A stretch of 64,000 bases of DNA from Zygaena filipendulae (lineage: Eukaryota; Arthropoda; Insecta; Lepidoptera; Zygaenidae), in NCBI GenBank assembly GCA_907165275.2, contig OU015675.1:6403501-6467500 (forward strand), written 5' to 3'. Position 1 is the stretch's first letter. Every line of letters starts with the position of its first letter. Made by a program: the position numbers and the translations under genes. The notes under the pieces are model-generated. The model saw only the letters and a program-made list of their open reading frames with translations, searched no databases and was not told where the DNA came from. Positions 50,306 to 63,268 of this stretch are shown here, piece by piece.

Positions 50306-50771
50306 TGCGTTCCGTGGATTCGAACGAGTGTACTCGAGCGCGCTCGAACGTGCTCTCTACCCGTTCCGTGGCTTGGTGAAATTTAACAGCTGTCAGAGCG
50401 TAGTTTCACCCGTTTCGTGGCTCAGAGTGCAGCAAACAAACAACCATCTCCGGAGCAAGTTAATTTTCACTCTGACAGCTATGTGATGTTTATGAAGTGT
50501 CGAAGTTTGCGCGATAAACCGAATTCGTCGAAAAAGAAATCAATCCGAGTTCTTACGAACAAAGGGGAGGTGTCGTAGTCACAAAAAGTTTATAATTGGA
50601 TGTAAGACAGTCTTAATGCAATGTGAGTTGAGAGAAAACAATCGGCGCCTGAAATTTAAAATATTTTAAGGTTATAAAAACAACTCGATCGTTCCGTGGC
50701 TTGGTTGCAAACTTGCAACTCAAACGAGTTAAATTTTAACTGAACAACTACACCCAAAGCCACGGAACGCA
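50306..50771. mobile_element. Foldback element with TGCGTTCCGTGG ends
   Basis: The left end TGCGTTCCGTGG is mirrored by CCACGGAACGCA on the right. Variants of GTTCCGTGGCTTGGT recur inside in both orientations. The interior holds ACAGCTGTCAGAGCG / CTCTGACAGCT inverted pairs. The 89-codon open frame over it is attributed to the element. Confidence 0.75.
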
Positions 50772-51009
50772 GGCCAGGTAAGCACTCAACAAAGTTCCCC
50801 GTTTCTTCTTACACCGGTAAGTACACGGTACAGTGCGGCGGTCGTGGTGTAACAGAACGGAACAACAACTGTTGCGCATGTTCAAATTGTAACATTGAGG
50901 CTAGCTAGTGAAACTTCAGTATCCGTCCGATGCAGCTATGGCGAAACGGATATTGTCTTAAAACACCGACGTGTGCGTACAACCGGATTACCGATGGCAT
51001 ATAGTTATA

Positions 51010-51341
51010 TACCACAGAGCGAATAAATTAACTAGAGAGGACATGTAGGCGGGGCAGGCGCGCTACCGTCGCAAAGGAAGTTAGAGCGAATGCTCTAACT
51101 TGCCCAAAACAACTTTTCCTGCCATCTCAAGTGTATTTACCACAGAATTTAGAAAACAATGACTAACGTTTTTAACGTAACCATAAAGCGTTTAGTACAT
51201 TTCTTTGCGATAATGAATGTTTTTGTGCGCGATGAATAGTTTTGTGTACGAAAGTCACCCGGCGACACTGGTTTTCATCTGTTTTCAAACTAAACTAAGT
51301 TGATGGTTCCCTTCTATCTTTTATTTTCTATTCTGTGGTAT
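51010..51341 (+). mobile_element. MITE family D, uninterrupted copy
   Basis: TACCACAGAGCGAATAAATTAA to TATTCTGTGGTA. Flanks TATA/TATA. The inverted ends are about 12 bp plus a purine-rich extension. It serves as the empty-site reference for the SINE-like insert at 26043. Confidence 0.8.
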
Positions 51342-51939
51342 ATACACATAAGTACCTACACACGTTGTTTATTTAATTAGTTTCGATTAAGACAACTGGC
51401 ACAGAACGGGCACGCGGTCTAATTAAGGCCTTCGCAAGGGTGAAACTAGCGCCACTCGCTTTAAACAATCATTTCTTGTAAGATGTTCTATTTCAAGAGA
51501 AACTGTTGTAAGATAAAAAACGGTAAGATAAGGTAAATACTAACACAATAAATTTGATGATTAAACTTTTTACCAAAAACAGTTTAAACAAAAAGTGCAA
51601 AAAACGACCACATTTAGCGGAATTTAATGAAATATACATTTTTGTAGCGGGTGACTCTTGTTTACCCTTGTAAGGGGCCTTAAATAAAATCTGTAGTAGT
51701 ACATATAACACAGAGAATAAACAATTTAGCCACAAGCCGTAGTTCCTGCCAACGCACATAAACACAAGATACACAAATTTGAAATTACTTTGCGCAAATA
51801 ATGGCAGAAAATTTTTCGGAGACAAAGTGAGGGTTAGCTGGATCGTTGGTACGAAACTATTCCCAGTTACATTTAACCTCCTTGCCGCTTCGGTTCACGA
51901 TCGTGCATCTATCGCCCGATTCTTATATGAAACCTGTTT

Positions 51940-52178
51940 ATCTATACATACCTATAAAATGCTTTGTCCTGAATCTGAACTGACGGATCAACGCACAACC
52001 TAAACCGCTGATCGTAAAGACCGGAAACTTAGAGGGTGTGTTCTATGTATGACGTAGGCGAAAGGATTTTCCGAAATTCTACCCCTAATGGGGTGAAAAG
52101 GGGGGCAAAGTTTGTATGGAACAATTCCGCGGGAACACCGAAATTAACGCGGGTGAAACCGCGCGGGTCAGCTAGTAT
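51940..52178 (+). repeat. Interspersed repeat family B, reverse orientation
   Basis: ATAAAATGCTTTGTCCTGAAT, TATGACGTAGGCGAAAGGAT, AAGTTTGTATGGAACAATTC and GAAACCGCGCGGGTCAGCTAGT. Confidence 0.8.
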
Positions 52179-52189
52179 GATATGAAAGC

Positions 52190-52375
52190 GAAAAGTCAGT
52201 GTTCAACTGACTAAACACGAAATCTCGAAAACTACTTGACCTATGAAGCGGAAACTTGGCATGTGGATGGTTTATCTATAAACCTTTACCTATAAAGTTT
52301 ATAGGTAGTAGACGTCAGTTAAGAACGGATTTCACGGAGTTTCCGCGGGAACCCCCAAATCAATAAGGGTGAACA
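52190..52375 (+). repeat. Family A-related repeat, GACGTCAGTTA subtype
   Basis: ATCTCGAAAACTACTTGACC, TAGACGTCAGTTAAGAACGG and TTCACGGAGTTTCCGCGGGA are shared with 60800-60950. Confidence 0.55.
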
Positions 52376-53700
52376 GCTACCTATTTATTAACAACAGATA
52401 TCATAATTAGGAAACGCGTTATATGTACTAACGATGAAGGTAGCCGTGCTATAAGATATTAAATTGTATTTGGTTTTTCTTCTTCTTCTTTTTTCAATAT
52501 GGCAACAGAGGCCTTGGATTGGTAGGCGCACTATTCATGCCATTGTCAGTCAGTGAAAACAGGTGAAAACAGTGGAAAGTTACAAAGAACAAATATTTGT
52601 CATGACATATCACGATCAGAAGCATTGTTGTCATAATCCCTAGGAAGAGGGCAAACCTACTGGGCTTAAAAAAGAAGCTATAAATATTAAAAACTACATT
52701 AGGGCTGAATTTGATCGACAAATTGAAAGTCAAATTGCAAAAGAGGCAAATTTATTAGTCCATACAAAAATAGTCCCTTTTTCGAATTTATTCCTCCTAA
52801 GAGGATTATAATTATCTGAGGATTATCAAATCAGACGCTATAAGAGCAAGAAAATTTCTGTGAGAAACGTCAACTGCAACGCTCAAAAGACTTAACAGAG
52901 AATCAAAACAATGTAATGGGATTTTTTGGTTGAAATCGAAGATGGCTGTTCCGTCGTCCTTTCGTGTAAATAAAAAATTGCTGAAAGGGGATTCTGTAGT
53001 ATTTTGTGATTTTGATGCTATACAGGGCAATAATGTTTGCAGTGACGGTGTTTTTTACTTTTAAGTGCGTAAGAAGATAAATCACGTTTCAAGCTGACTT
53101 TTTTCATGTCCTCCAAAAGCTGATATCACATAACATACATTTATTACACTTGAAACTCGCTATATGCGAAATTCCATAAGAAAAAAAGAAGTATATAATT
53201 TGGCAGCCAAGTATTATAATATGTTCGCTCTTAATATTACCCAACTGCAGAAGATAGTCACGAAATAGAAAACCAACTCTCCGCTCTGTAAGTCGGTGAT
53301 TCTATCCAAATTAAATGGTAGACTGATCGTTGACGAGTTGCATTACGATTCGTGGCACGCGTAACAATCATAATGTAAAACTGTTGTTATTCAACCGATG
53401 ATGTTGTATTGAGTTTCCCTTTCAGAAAAACATCATTTACATCTCTATACGTTTAGTTTCCTTTGCATCGATTTGTAAATTTGAGAATAAATTTAACTTT
53501 GAATAGATACACGTAATCAACAACACGCTGCCAGCCGGTTGCCGATTACGAAGACTTAATATAGCAAAGTAGCAAACCTTCCATTGTGTAGTTTAAGTAG
53601 TAAGTTAAAAGCGATTGATGTTGCAACTTGCAATATTAACATTGATTAGAGAATCGCGGATTCGATCCATAAATCAGGTTAAATATCATTAACACATACC
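52376..53700. other. AT-rich stretch, no gene recognised
   Basis: Short open frames on the minus strand (52494, 52812, 52903) have no domain. The segment near 53030-53090 (GTTTGCAGTGACGGTGTTTTT, GTAAGAAGATAAATCACG) resembles 44650-44700. Confidence 0.4.
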
Positions 53701-53704
53701 TATT

Positions 53705-53905
53705 ATGTTCTCTTTTTGTCATAGGAGACAAACGGGCAGGTGACCATCAGTAAGAGATTACCGTCGCTCATGGACATCTGCATAGGGCATGCAGGTGTGT
53801 TGCCGACCTAGAATGGAAGTGGGGACTGTCTCTCAAGTGGGGCTGCCGGAACACACCGTTAGGTGCTTGCCGGCAGATTTTCAACTTGAAGGTGGTAGCC
53901 ATTTA
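53705..53905 (+). repeat. Interspersed repeat family I
   Basis: GGAGACAAACGGGCAGGTGAC, GGGGCTGCCGGAACACACC and TTTTCAACTTGAAGGTGG. Confidence 0.65.
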
Positions 53906-54074
53906 TGTTTATCCTGAGTCTGGGTAAAATAAAACTAAGTATCCTAGGTAGGTAGACCGCCTGTTGATGGCGCTATGTGGTAATATTATTATTATTACAT
54001 CTCAATTATGACAGCAAATTACCTTGTAGGATATATATGTACAGTGATTTTATTGTGTATAGTGCAGACAAGCC

Positions 54075-54260
54075 ACCGGGCCGCGACAAGCGGCGGACAG
54101 TTCCACATTTTAATTTGATATCGTCCGGAAGTTTTGAAACACATATAGCAGCAAGAGCCCACACCGCTGTCGCCTTTAGTCTCGCCGCTACGTCGTGACG
54201 GGGCGGCGGAGGCACGAAGTTGGCGGGGGACGGAACAAATTGTTTCTTTACGTAGGTAGT
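54075..54260 (+). repeat. GC-rich repeat family H
   Basis: CAGCAAGAGCCCACACCGCTG, TCTCGCCGCTACGTCGTG and GGAGGCACGAAGTTGGCGGG correspond to 16930-17115. Confidence 0.7.
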
Positions 54261-55514
54261 TAGTATTCTTCAACTTGGGACACCACCCGAGAGGTCACGG
54301 TACCGCTACGCTAGCCACGACGGCGCCGCGCCGGCACTCCGCTTTCTGCATACGACACGAAAGATAACGACGCTATCTAAGGGAATGTCATTCAAATGGA
54401 ACCAGTTATAGTTACTGCTTTAGATTTAACTTCTAATTCTACTAGTATAGCACAAGTACAATTAATGTAAGGATTGCTTAAAACGTTTAAAGAAAAGGAA
54501 ACGACACTAACGAACGATCTCCTCTACCAACAGTACGAAACCACGGTTCATAACCAGGGCCATTCCCACTTATCCCTGACACCAGTGTGAAAAATGGCAT
54601 ATCTGGCGTTCGATGCGAGACAGCAACTGGCAATGGCCCATACCTGACCGTATATTGATACTATATTGGACCATTTGCGCCTAAACGGGTATGTGTTCTA
54701 TAAGATTAAAAGAGCTGTGATCAATAATGTAAAAAAATACTAGAATCAAACAAGTATGTAGTTGCTATTTACAACAAATCAACTTCATTACGTATGTCCG
54801 TAACATTAAATCCAGTCAGTTTGTAACTGAACAGGTTACCTAAGTCGGTTTACCGAGACACTCGTTATGAAATAATGTCAATATTATCCTAAATTATTTA
54901 GCAACACTTGCTTTTAATGCTTTTATAATATGTACGTATAAGCTTTATTGGAGTTAGGTACTTATTAAATTAATTTTGGTTGTTTGTAACAGAGTAATTT
55001 GTAACTGATAATAAGTCGAAATGCAGCTCGTTTGCTTTGCTGACACAATTTTTCTTTCTTGTTTATGAGTTCATCACCTCACCCCGTCCTAAAACTGTTA
55101 AAAGTAACAGACATATAATATGGCGTCTCCTTGATTAAATATTCAAAGACGAACTGCCAGAAAGGACCGACCACAGTGTCATAGATTTTTATTAGAAACC
55201 AATTACTTAGGTATTTATTTCTTCGTAAATGAATCATTGACGAATGACGACAAATGAAGACAACAACAAGTATTATTATTATTATTATTATTTTTATTTA
55301 TTTTATGTGGTATATATCGACTACTTATTTATTTGTTTGTCTCTTATTATTGTTGTTTTGTATATATTTATATTGTGTATGTATACGAAATGTTCTGCGA
55401 CCTCACAGCACCACCCACCCTTATACTAAGCCACTTATATTTTTAATTTCACTCTCACTCTTTTTTTTGTTTTTTATCTTTCTAGTTAAGTAGGTACCTA
55501 TATTATGTTACTAA
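54261..55514. other. Mixed stretch; short GC-rich patch and (ATT)n
   Basis: A GC-rich patch at 54280-54360 has no framed exon. A (TTA/ATT)n run is at 55271-55295. Two overlapping hydrophobic open frames at 55244-55493 are AT-repeat artefacts. Confidence 0.4.
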
Positions 55515-55655
55515 TATAAGGAAAGGTTGCCTGGAAGAAATTGCTTTTAAGCAATAAGGCCGCCCTTTGTTGCCTGTATTTTCCACCATGTATTTTTTTT
55601 ATATTTATGTTTTTGGCGACAATAAAGAATATTTGATTTGATTTTGATTTGACAA
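55515..55655 (+). repeat. LINE-type 3' tail
   Basis: AGGTTGCCTGGAAGAAATTGC, AATAAGGCCGCCCTTTGTTG, GCGACAATAAAGAATATTTG and a short (ATTTTG)n tail match 25133-25267. Confidence 0.7.
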
Positions 55656-56379
55656 CATGCAACGCACTATTCATAAAAGAGACTGCTACTGTTTTCCCAC
55701 GCAAATAAGACTTGTTTTCACATCGGTGCACGCTATGTGGAACACGACACCATTTTTTTTACTTTAGGTCACAAACTGACTTATCATCTTAATGATTTTA
55801 TGCACCGAATTCAGAATTCGGAATTTTCTAGGCCGCAGGTACGTAATGCGGCAGTTATTAAAGGAGAAATAATTTAAATGCACATCAAAAAACTTATACG
55901 CATATCAGTTAAATATGATATGGCTACGCTAAAACTAGCTCCTCGCATGTTAGATTCGAACAGCGAACACAACGCGCGAGCCGAGCGAGCACACCAAGCG
56001 TGCCGCGGCAGCGGGCAGCGATGTCAGACCAATTATTTTGGTTTGCATATTTTGATATGCAATTAGTATTTTAAATACAGAAGAAGAAGAAGAATAAATA
56101 CAGGGATTATCCGGTGTGTAGTTGTATTAGATTCTTGTAGTCTAGTTGTATATTCATTATTGAATAACATCTTGCCGATTGTAACTAATCAAATATTCTG
56201 TCCTCGAGCTCTATCGAGAGTCGAGACCTCTTAAGACGGCCACTATCAGCTGAAATATAACTTTGAGCTGAGAAGTTACCAAATGATACATAAGTAATGA
56301 AGAGCCATTACCACTGAGACACCTGAAGTCAAATCAAGTTTACAAACTTAGTAGAACATTCGATCCGAAATAATACCAG

Positions 56380-56475
56380 TGGTCTAGAGTAGACTCTAGT
56401 TGGTTAGCTAACCTAACCGTCAAGGTGTCGCTGATTCAATCCACGCATCAAGGCAATGAGTCTGTGTACTTAGTA
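56380..56475 (+). repeat. tRNA-derived SINE fragment
   Basis: CAGTGGTCTAGAGTAGACTC, TTGGTTAGCTAACC and GTGTCGCTGATTCAATCC look like degenerate A and B boxes. No tRNA cloverleaf closes around them. Confidence 0.35.
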
Positions 56476-56789
56476 GGCACCATAAGTTATGTGTGGTATA
56501 CTGAACGCAGCTTAAGTCAGCACCCTATTCTTTCCTACCAAAACCTTCCCTCTCTCTCTTCTCTATGGTTCCAGTAACGCGTTGTGCCACTCCAACTAAA
56601 TTAAAACCGAAGTTAATTAATCTCAGTGTTTTATTAAGATACCACATTATGTAAAAAAAAGGTTATAAATATTACCTATATCAGTTGTCTGGCACCCATA
56701 GCACAAGCTCTGTTTAGTTCGAGACAATAGTGCCACTATGTGATAATTTTCAAGCATTATGTTTCGATATAGGACTGAAGCAAGTGATC

Positions 56790-57115
56790 ATTACGCCCCG
56801 CGTCCATAGGTTCCGGGTTCGATTCCCGGGAGGGCGGAGATTGACGAACAAAAGGTACTTTGGACTCTTCAAGTCCAACAGACAGAACAAAATTTTGCAA
56901 CTCAGTGAAAATCTGGTGAGAAATCCTCCAACAAACTCTTTCTTTGCGAGTCCTTCCATCCAAAAACATTGCCTAAAACAACGGGAAAAAACAACTCCCA
57001 CTTTTTCCATGTCAGCAAACAAAAGCCTATCCACAGAACCAAAAACAACAGCCGACAAAAGGGGGCACACATCCATGCATTGCGCTTCTTTGTATTCACT
57101 CACATACATTTGTCA
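56790..57115 (+). repeat. tRNA-derived SINE-like segment with perfect T-arm
   Basis: CCGGG-TTCGATT-CCCGG at 56813-56829 is a perfect T-arm with the B-box consensus. Upstream CCCCGCGTCCATAGG could be the anticodon side, but no acceptor stem pairs. Open frames in this region (129 and 119 codons) are on opposite strands with no domain, and I attribute them to the repeat. Confidence 0.4.
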
Positions 57116-57802
57116 ATAGCGATGGGAAGTTCCTATAGGGAGGTGAATAAAGAGATTTTCGGATGCATTTTCTATACGGCGGGGTCAATGAGCTGTCCGA
57201 ATCGTCCGTCCAATTTATTCACGTGACGTAATAAAAAGTTTGTTTCCTCTATTGGGTACCGATATGGTCACGCACATTTTAATGATGGTAATTCTCTTCA
57301 TAATATGCAACTAAGTGGTGCGTACTCAAGCATAAGTACTGTATTAAGTAGTGCTGAACTTAGTTACCTATATTGTGTAAAATTGTATTGTTGGTGTGGT
57401 TACCTTTTGTTTTCGTTCTCGACTGCTAGTGTATTGTTTTTGTTATTAGGTATTATAATATTATTGCAGTCTTGACATTTAAATTTGATTATTGGCTTTT
57501 TATATAAATTTTTGACCGACTTCCAAAAAGGAGGAAGTTCTGCATTCGGCTATATGTATGTTTTTAATTGTTTAAAATAATTTTGTAATTTTATGTTAAA
57601 GTTGACATTTGTACGCCGGCAACGGCAGAATATGCTGAATCAATCTTAGAGTAACACCAACTTATGTACCTACCTACCATATTCTTGCAAATAAATAAAT
57701 AAACAAATAAACAAATACATATATTGAAACCTTAAAAAGTGTGTATGAAACTAGGTGGTGCCGATGATTTCGCTCGCGTTAATGCCGATTTTATATCAAT
57801 CA

Positions 57803-58110
57803 ACAGCTGTGCCCCCGCGGTTTCATCCATGTTAATTTGTGGAAAAAACTAACTAAAATATATTCCACAGCTGACCGTTAATGCAGCGTACGCAATGGAA
57901 GTTCTCAAAAGAAATATTTTTTACCGTTTTAGCAACATTTTTCACTGCTGCTCCGCTCCTATTGGTCGTAACGTGATGATATATAGCCTTTAGCCTTCCT
58001 CGATAAATAGGCTATTTAACACTGAAAGAATATTTCAAATTGGACCAGTAGTTTCTGAGATTAGCACGTTCAAGCAAACAAACAAACTTCAGCTTTATAA
58101 TATTAAGTAT
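57803..58110 (-). repeat. SINE-like family A copy, minus, degenerate
   Basis: CAGCTGTGCCCCCGCGGTTTC near the left and GCAAACAAACAAACTTCAGC at the right bracket a decayed body. Confidence 0.6.
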
Positions 58111-59375
58111 AGATTTTCTATCCCCCTGGAACGGTACTTTTTTTGTTAAAGGGTACACTTTGCCCTTTTATGTAATGCCTGATCGGATCAATTCTACTTT
58201 TTGTTCTCATTTTTCAGATACCTATCACCGTTTCAGTCTCCTTAACTGACTGACAAAACCAAACTGCTGGGTGAGGAAGATTCAAATTTAGCAAAAGGTT
58301 TCCTTTTATAATATAAAACAACACTAAAAATTGTTTTTGGGGGATCCAATCTAAAAGGATATGAAATGTAGGCGAAACCACGGGGAATAGCTAGTATTCT
58401 ATTCTCATGTATAGCTGCTGTGTTGCTGATATCTATATCTAGCGATACATACCAATCACACAAATACGATTATATGTAATCCTAGCACTTTAACTATAGA
58501 TTAAGTATATCAGCTGTTACTAAAGAAACATGTCCACAAAAATCTCAAACCCACATTAAAAATGACACTTGTAAAGCCGGTTGAGAGCAACCATGAGCAT
58601 AGAGCACCTAACAAAATTAATGAGGCGCACTGGATACGAAAATAACAAGCTAGGTCATTCTGGTAACCACCCAATCTGACCAACTAGCCACGCAGGAACG
58701 ATGCCATCTTACAGTTGGTAGATCATACAACTCGTGACGTTCATAACAGAAGCGAAGATAGAGCCGTCTGTGGAGACACAGTCCACTGCGCTGTATATCG
58801 CTGCTCGACTCGGACCGCTAGCCAGTGCTGGCAAACGCTCGATAGAATCACACATCGATAGGACAAAGATCGCGTTCAATCGTTGTAATAACTCTATCGA
58901 GCTTTCCGTGGCGCTGGTTAGCGGTACACGTCATATTGTGACGGCGGCGCTACCGCACGCCGACGCATGACAACAGATAAAGAAAAAATCCGAAGTCCAA
59001 ACATTAATTTATCGTGGCACGGTCAATTAAAATCATATAAACTATATCACTAAAATCATACAAATTACACCACAAGACGGCATGCCAGCTAAGCATGAGT
59101 CGGGTCGGCAGCAAAAGCAATATGAAAAAAAAAGAATATTCGCTCTTAACACCCGTAGACCGTCTACAATTATTATTTAATGCTATTGTAAAAGAAAGAA
59201 ATCAAACATTAATTAATTACTTTAATTTAATTCTGAACACTATAATGAAAAGCCCATGAAATCACTCTAAAAACTGAAACAATTTGATGGTTTTTGATTA
59301 AAGGACTATAACAATTTCCATAGAATTATATCCATAATTATAAACCGTTCATAAGAAAATTATTTAAACAGCGTT
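58111..59375. other. No gene recognised; one GC-richer patch
   Basis: At 58735-58970 the base composition rises and a 78-codon frame is open. I found no domain and no framed splice sites. It might be a promoter or 5' UTR region, but nothing shows it. Confidence 0.35.
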
Positions 59376-59522
59376 CTCCACGGCTTCGCCCACGTAAATT
59401 TCGGAGTTCTCACAAAAAATCGGGCATAAAAAGGACTCTATTTTCTTCTCTGTACTCTTGAGCGTGTAAGCAAAATTTCATGATGATCGGTGAAGTAGCT
59501 AAGGCGTTAAAGCGTAACTAAT
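59376..59522 (-). repeat. SINE-like family A copy, minus, degenerate
   Basis: CTCCACGGCTTCGCCCACGTA, GTTCTCACAAAAAATCGGGC and CAAAATTTCATGATGATCGG. Confidence 0.55.
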
Positions 59523-59739
59523 GAATAAATAAATAAAAAGCTAAATTGAAATAAAGAAGAGATAAAACATCGATATTCGACATTCATCCATCACTACTGC
59601 AGAACAAACAACCGTACGGCGAAGGGGTCAACGACACCGATGATGGGCGGTAGTTTTTGCGCCAGCTAGACCACCGCTCGCACTCACCTTCCTGCCCGTC
59701 CCACTAATGAGATGCGACGTCGTGATCACAGAGAATATA

Positions 59740-60445
59740 ATAGTACAATACAATAACTAGAGAGGCCATGCAGGCGGGTGTTGATATCGGCAGAATGCTC
59801 TAACTTATGTGGCGTCTTTATGAAGTCGTCTCCAAAGACATACCAATTATATCGAGATTCAAAGTCACCAAAGTTGCTGTCACGACTCACGGAATAAATT
59901 GTGATGCTCCCCATATACAGGCATTGGATGTGTCCATTTAGAAGTCTAAAATATGATTTATTTTTGTTGTTGTTTTAAATTATTTATGTATTTTATGGGA
60001 TAATTACCCAAAATAAAAGCAGTATTATTTTTATTATTTTCTTTTTTCTGCTCTCCTTCATTATTATCATTATTAAAGTCGTCAACACAACTGCAAGCTT
60101 TCTCGTATGGCAGACTGGATGTCTGTGGGCGACGGTAATCGCCATAGGAGTGCCACTTATCCGTTTTCCCCCTGTTCTATAAAAGAAGAACAGAAAGAAC
60201 ACCCCAAAACTTCGTTTACTGGCATCCCGAATAGGTTACATGTTATCTACAATACGCCCAAAACTGTGAACTTTGAAATTGTTAGTTACTTAGTTATTAA
60301 AAACGTAACCGCACGGCGTTTGATACATGAATGTTTTTCTCTTTGGTCGTGCGTGAGTTTTGTTTACGAAAATCACCCGGCGACACTAGTTTCGGTGTGA
60401 TTCCACACTGAACTGAGTTATTGCCCTTCTATCTTTTCTGTGTTC
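59740..60445 (+). mobile_element. MITE family D, split copy
   Basis: TACAATACAATAACTAGAGAGG with GCTCTAACTTATGT marks the left part to about 59808. The right part resumes near 60205 and carries AATCACCCGGCGACACTAG and CCCTTCTATCTTTTCTGTG. About 400 bases of other sequence lie between. Confidence 0.6.
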
Positions 60446-60799
60446 ATTATCTTAAAAGTAAGTAGTTGCGTTATTTAATCACGTAATAAAAATTATCATT
60501 GAAACGAGAAATATTTGAATATGTCCCGCTTCATTGGAGGTCAAGGTCTTTACTATGTTCAGTCAGTGATGAAGGCGGATTGGGAATCCGTATGTGTAAT
60601 TAGCTAATGACCCCAGCTTCATCTACGTTGTTGCTCGTATTAAGCTCTACTTTATCACTACAAGTGCATAGAAAAAGTATGCTGCAGGTATCAAAATGCT
60701 GTATATGCAGACCTTCCATTGAACAGTACACATTTGCCGCCCTTCATTGACACAACACACGCTGTATTTTTAAAGATAACAATTAACCTATCACACAAA

Positions 60800-61135
60800 T
60801 CACTTGATCAAATCGAGAAAACTGCATAAAAAGATGTATATAGGCTAACATTTATAGGTTATAGGAGACGTCAGTTATGAAGGGATTTCACGGAGATCCT
60901 GTGGGAACTCGCAAATTAACGCGGGTAAGACCACAGGGAACAGATAGATTTTGTATAATAAATTTTACATAATTTGGACTCAATAGCTGGGGGGTACCTT
61001 TTTATTACGAGTAAGTAGTAAGTACTACATAATATATTATGTAAGATGTATGTATGTATATTAATATAATAGCTGTGCCCCGCGGTTTCACCCGCGGTAA
61101 TTTCGGAGTTCCCGCGGAAATTCCGGGATAAAATA
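60800..61135. repeat. Family A-related copies
   Basis: At 60800-60952 is a GACGTCAGTTA-subtype copy like 52190. At 61070-61132, TAGCTGTGCCCCGCGGTTTC and CGGAGTTCCCGCGGAAATTC are a minus-orientation family A 3' end only. Confidence 0.65.
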
Positions 61136-61837
61136 TTTTTGGCAATTTCATATTTTTGAAATCAATTGCAATAAATAAGCAGCAATCTAAAATTTTAATA
61201 TATATATTTTTTGTAACGAACTTTCAAGCCCCCTCTCTCTTCCCCGTCCAATGAAATCCTACACCAGCATCTTACTTCTAATAATAAATAATGTTATGCA
61301 ACTTGAACGTCTTGCGGTAAGAATGTGTAATAAATACAATAAGGCTTTTATTTCTTGTACCTTCTTGTACCTATCGCATTGCGTCCGTGATTGTTTTCAT
61401 TGTTTGACCGAAAACAGACTTCGGCGAGATTTATGCTCAATGAAATTTAATCGTCTACGTGCGCCCAAAAATAGCGCAATAGGCCATTTGCCGTCAGGTA
61501 TTGTTTGTATGATGGTTTGTAGAAGCTTATGGGGGGCCAGTAAACTTCTACAGAACAATATACAATGTAAATGGGATGGTTTTCATCAAACACTAGTGTG
61601 GGCTGATCTAGGTAGGTACAACATTTAACAGGAATCTAGGTGCAGTGCCCGGGACTTACGATCCAGGTGTACATTTAAAGGGCCTCTTTCAAATGGGCTG
61701 ATTTCGCAACGCTTAATTGCACAAAAGACATTTTTTTAATAAAAGAATACATACCTATAGTATATCTGGAAAATATTATATGTACCTAACTATTTCGCTT
61801 TAAGGCTAATTAGCCTTATCCACACTTATGTTATAAA

Positions 61838-62028
61838 TGCGAATATAACACTGTGTGTTTGTGTCTTTTACCTTTTCACGTCCTAACTACTCAACCGATT
61901 TTCATAAAATTTTGCATACACGTTGTCACTTGTCAGTGGTACAGAAAAGGGCATAGAGTACTTTTTACCCTGGAATTCCCGCTGGTCCTCTAAAATTAAC
62001 GCGAGTGGAACCGCGACGAACAGCTAGT
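61838..62028 (+). repeat. SINE-like family A copy, plus
   Basis: TTTTCACGTCCTAACTACTC, AAAATTTTGCATACACGTTG and CTGGAATTCCCGCTGGTCC lead to GCGACGAACAGCTAGT. Confidence 0.7.
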
Positions 62029-63268
62029 TCATACATAGACTAAGCGGTTGCCCGCGGTTTCACGGTTTTTTTGTGAAATTCCATCGGGAACCGTATAAAA
62101 ATCCATTGCACAGTTTAGACGAACTAAACTAAGGACAGAAGCGAATAGCGACTTTTAAAGTTTGTGCCAGGAAATAGGATTCCGGGAACTGGCCCTATAA
62201 CGCATCTGAGGGTTTCCATTATCCATCAACCACAGACATAATATTAGAAGTAGGTATAATTGTATTCCACTACCAAAACAACAAATCTGACATTCATAGA
62301 CAATATTTGAATTGCTTACGTCTCTGTCAGGGTTGAACCAATTCTCACAACATTATTCCCCATATTCCTGACTGAAAAAAACTCAAGTTAATGTAACGTA
62401 CAGTGTATGGTGTGCGTTATTTTAACAAGTGACTTGAATTTGAGTTGTGATTGAACCCATCCAGAATGCTTATATTTAGAAAAAGGGAAAATTTGACTTC
62501 GTTCGTTTGTTCTTCAATCATACTAAAACGGCTGAGCACACACTAACTCCGAATTAGACTATTTTCTCATATAGAAATGAATCATCGAGGAAATCTCGAA
62601 CCTAATTTGAGTGAAGCCGAAGCCCTAAATAGTGCAAAATCAATTCGCTTTTATAATGTAAACAATATGACAGCTGTCAGATTCATAAATAGCGCGTTTT
62701 AAATGTTAAATTGTAATATAATATTTTGATTAGGAATACCATCAAATCAAGAGATATGAATGACTACACGCACAGTATAAGCACAGCTTTTTTATCAATT
62801 TGTTTGATTTTCCACATTCTATTTTAAATCAAAGAACGTTGCAAAATATCAACTGACAACCCTATCTCAACCCGCTTTCCCCGGCGGTCGGGTCGTCGAT
62901 CGAATTACCAATCAAGGAAAGTGGGTTCGAATCCCATTCGTATTTCGCGACGTATGTAGCTTATATAGTATATCTACCGACTGGTTATAGTCGCAGTGCC
63001 GCATACGTTATGTTGCGGTCAACAAAAACCAATTGTTATTGGAAACTTTAGAAAACATCATCCCGACGATCAGAGGTCAACTGACGGTCGAACGGTATTT
63101 TATTAGTTACAATAAAATTATGATGCATCTTAATGGGGTTGGCCGGTAAAAGCTTCGCGTAGATGGCGCTGGCATAGCTAGGTCTCTTGTCCAAATATTT
63201 GTAAATGTTGACTAAATATTTTTTTTGCATTTCTTGACTGAAAATTGTGTCGGATTGCGATATTCCTT
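62029..63268. other. Upstream region of the SAP-domain gene
   Basis: This probably includes promoter and 5' UTR of the gene starting at 63269. No TATA box is obvious. GTGGGTTCGAATCCCATTC at 62920-62940 resembles a tRNA T-arm but no tRNA folds around it. Confidence 0.4.

Noticed and set aside
56790..56835. Possible tRNA gene (perfect T-arm)
   Set aside because: No acceptor stem, D-arm or anticodon arm can be paired around it. It is better explained as a SINE B box.
56730..57119. Overlapping open frames of 129 and 119 codons on opposite strands
   Set aside because: They lie over a tRNA-derived SINE-like segment and have no domain on either strand.
61251..61628. Open frame of 125 codons
   Set aside because: No recognised domain and no splice support, with irregular composition. 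It could be a scrap of a repeat.
62915..62945. Possible tRNA gene (GGTTCGAATCC)
   Set aside because: It is a T-arm-like string only, with no cloverleaf.
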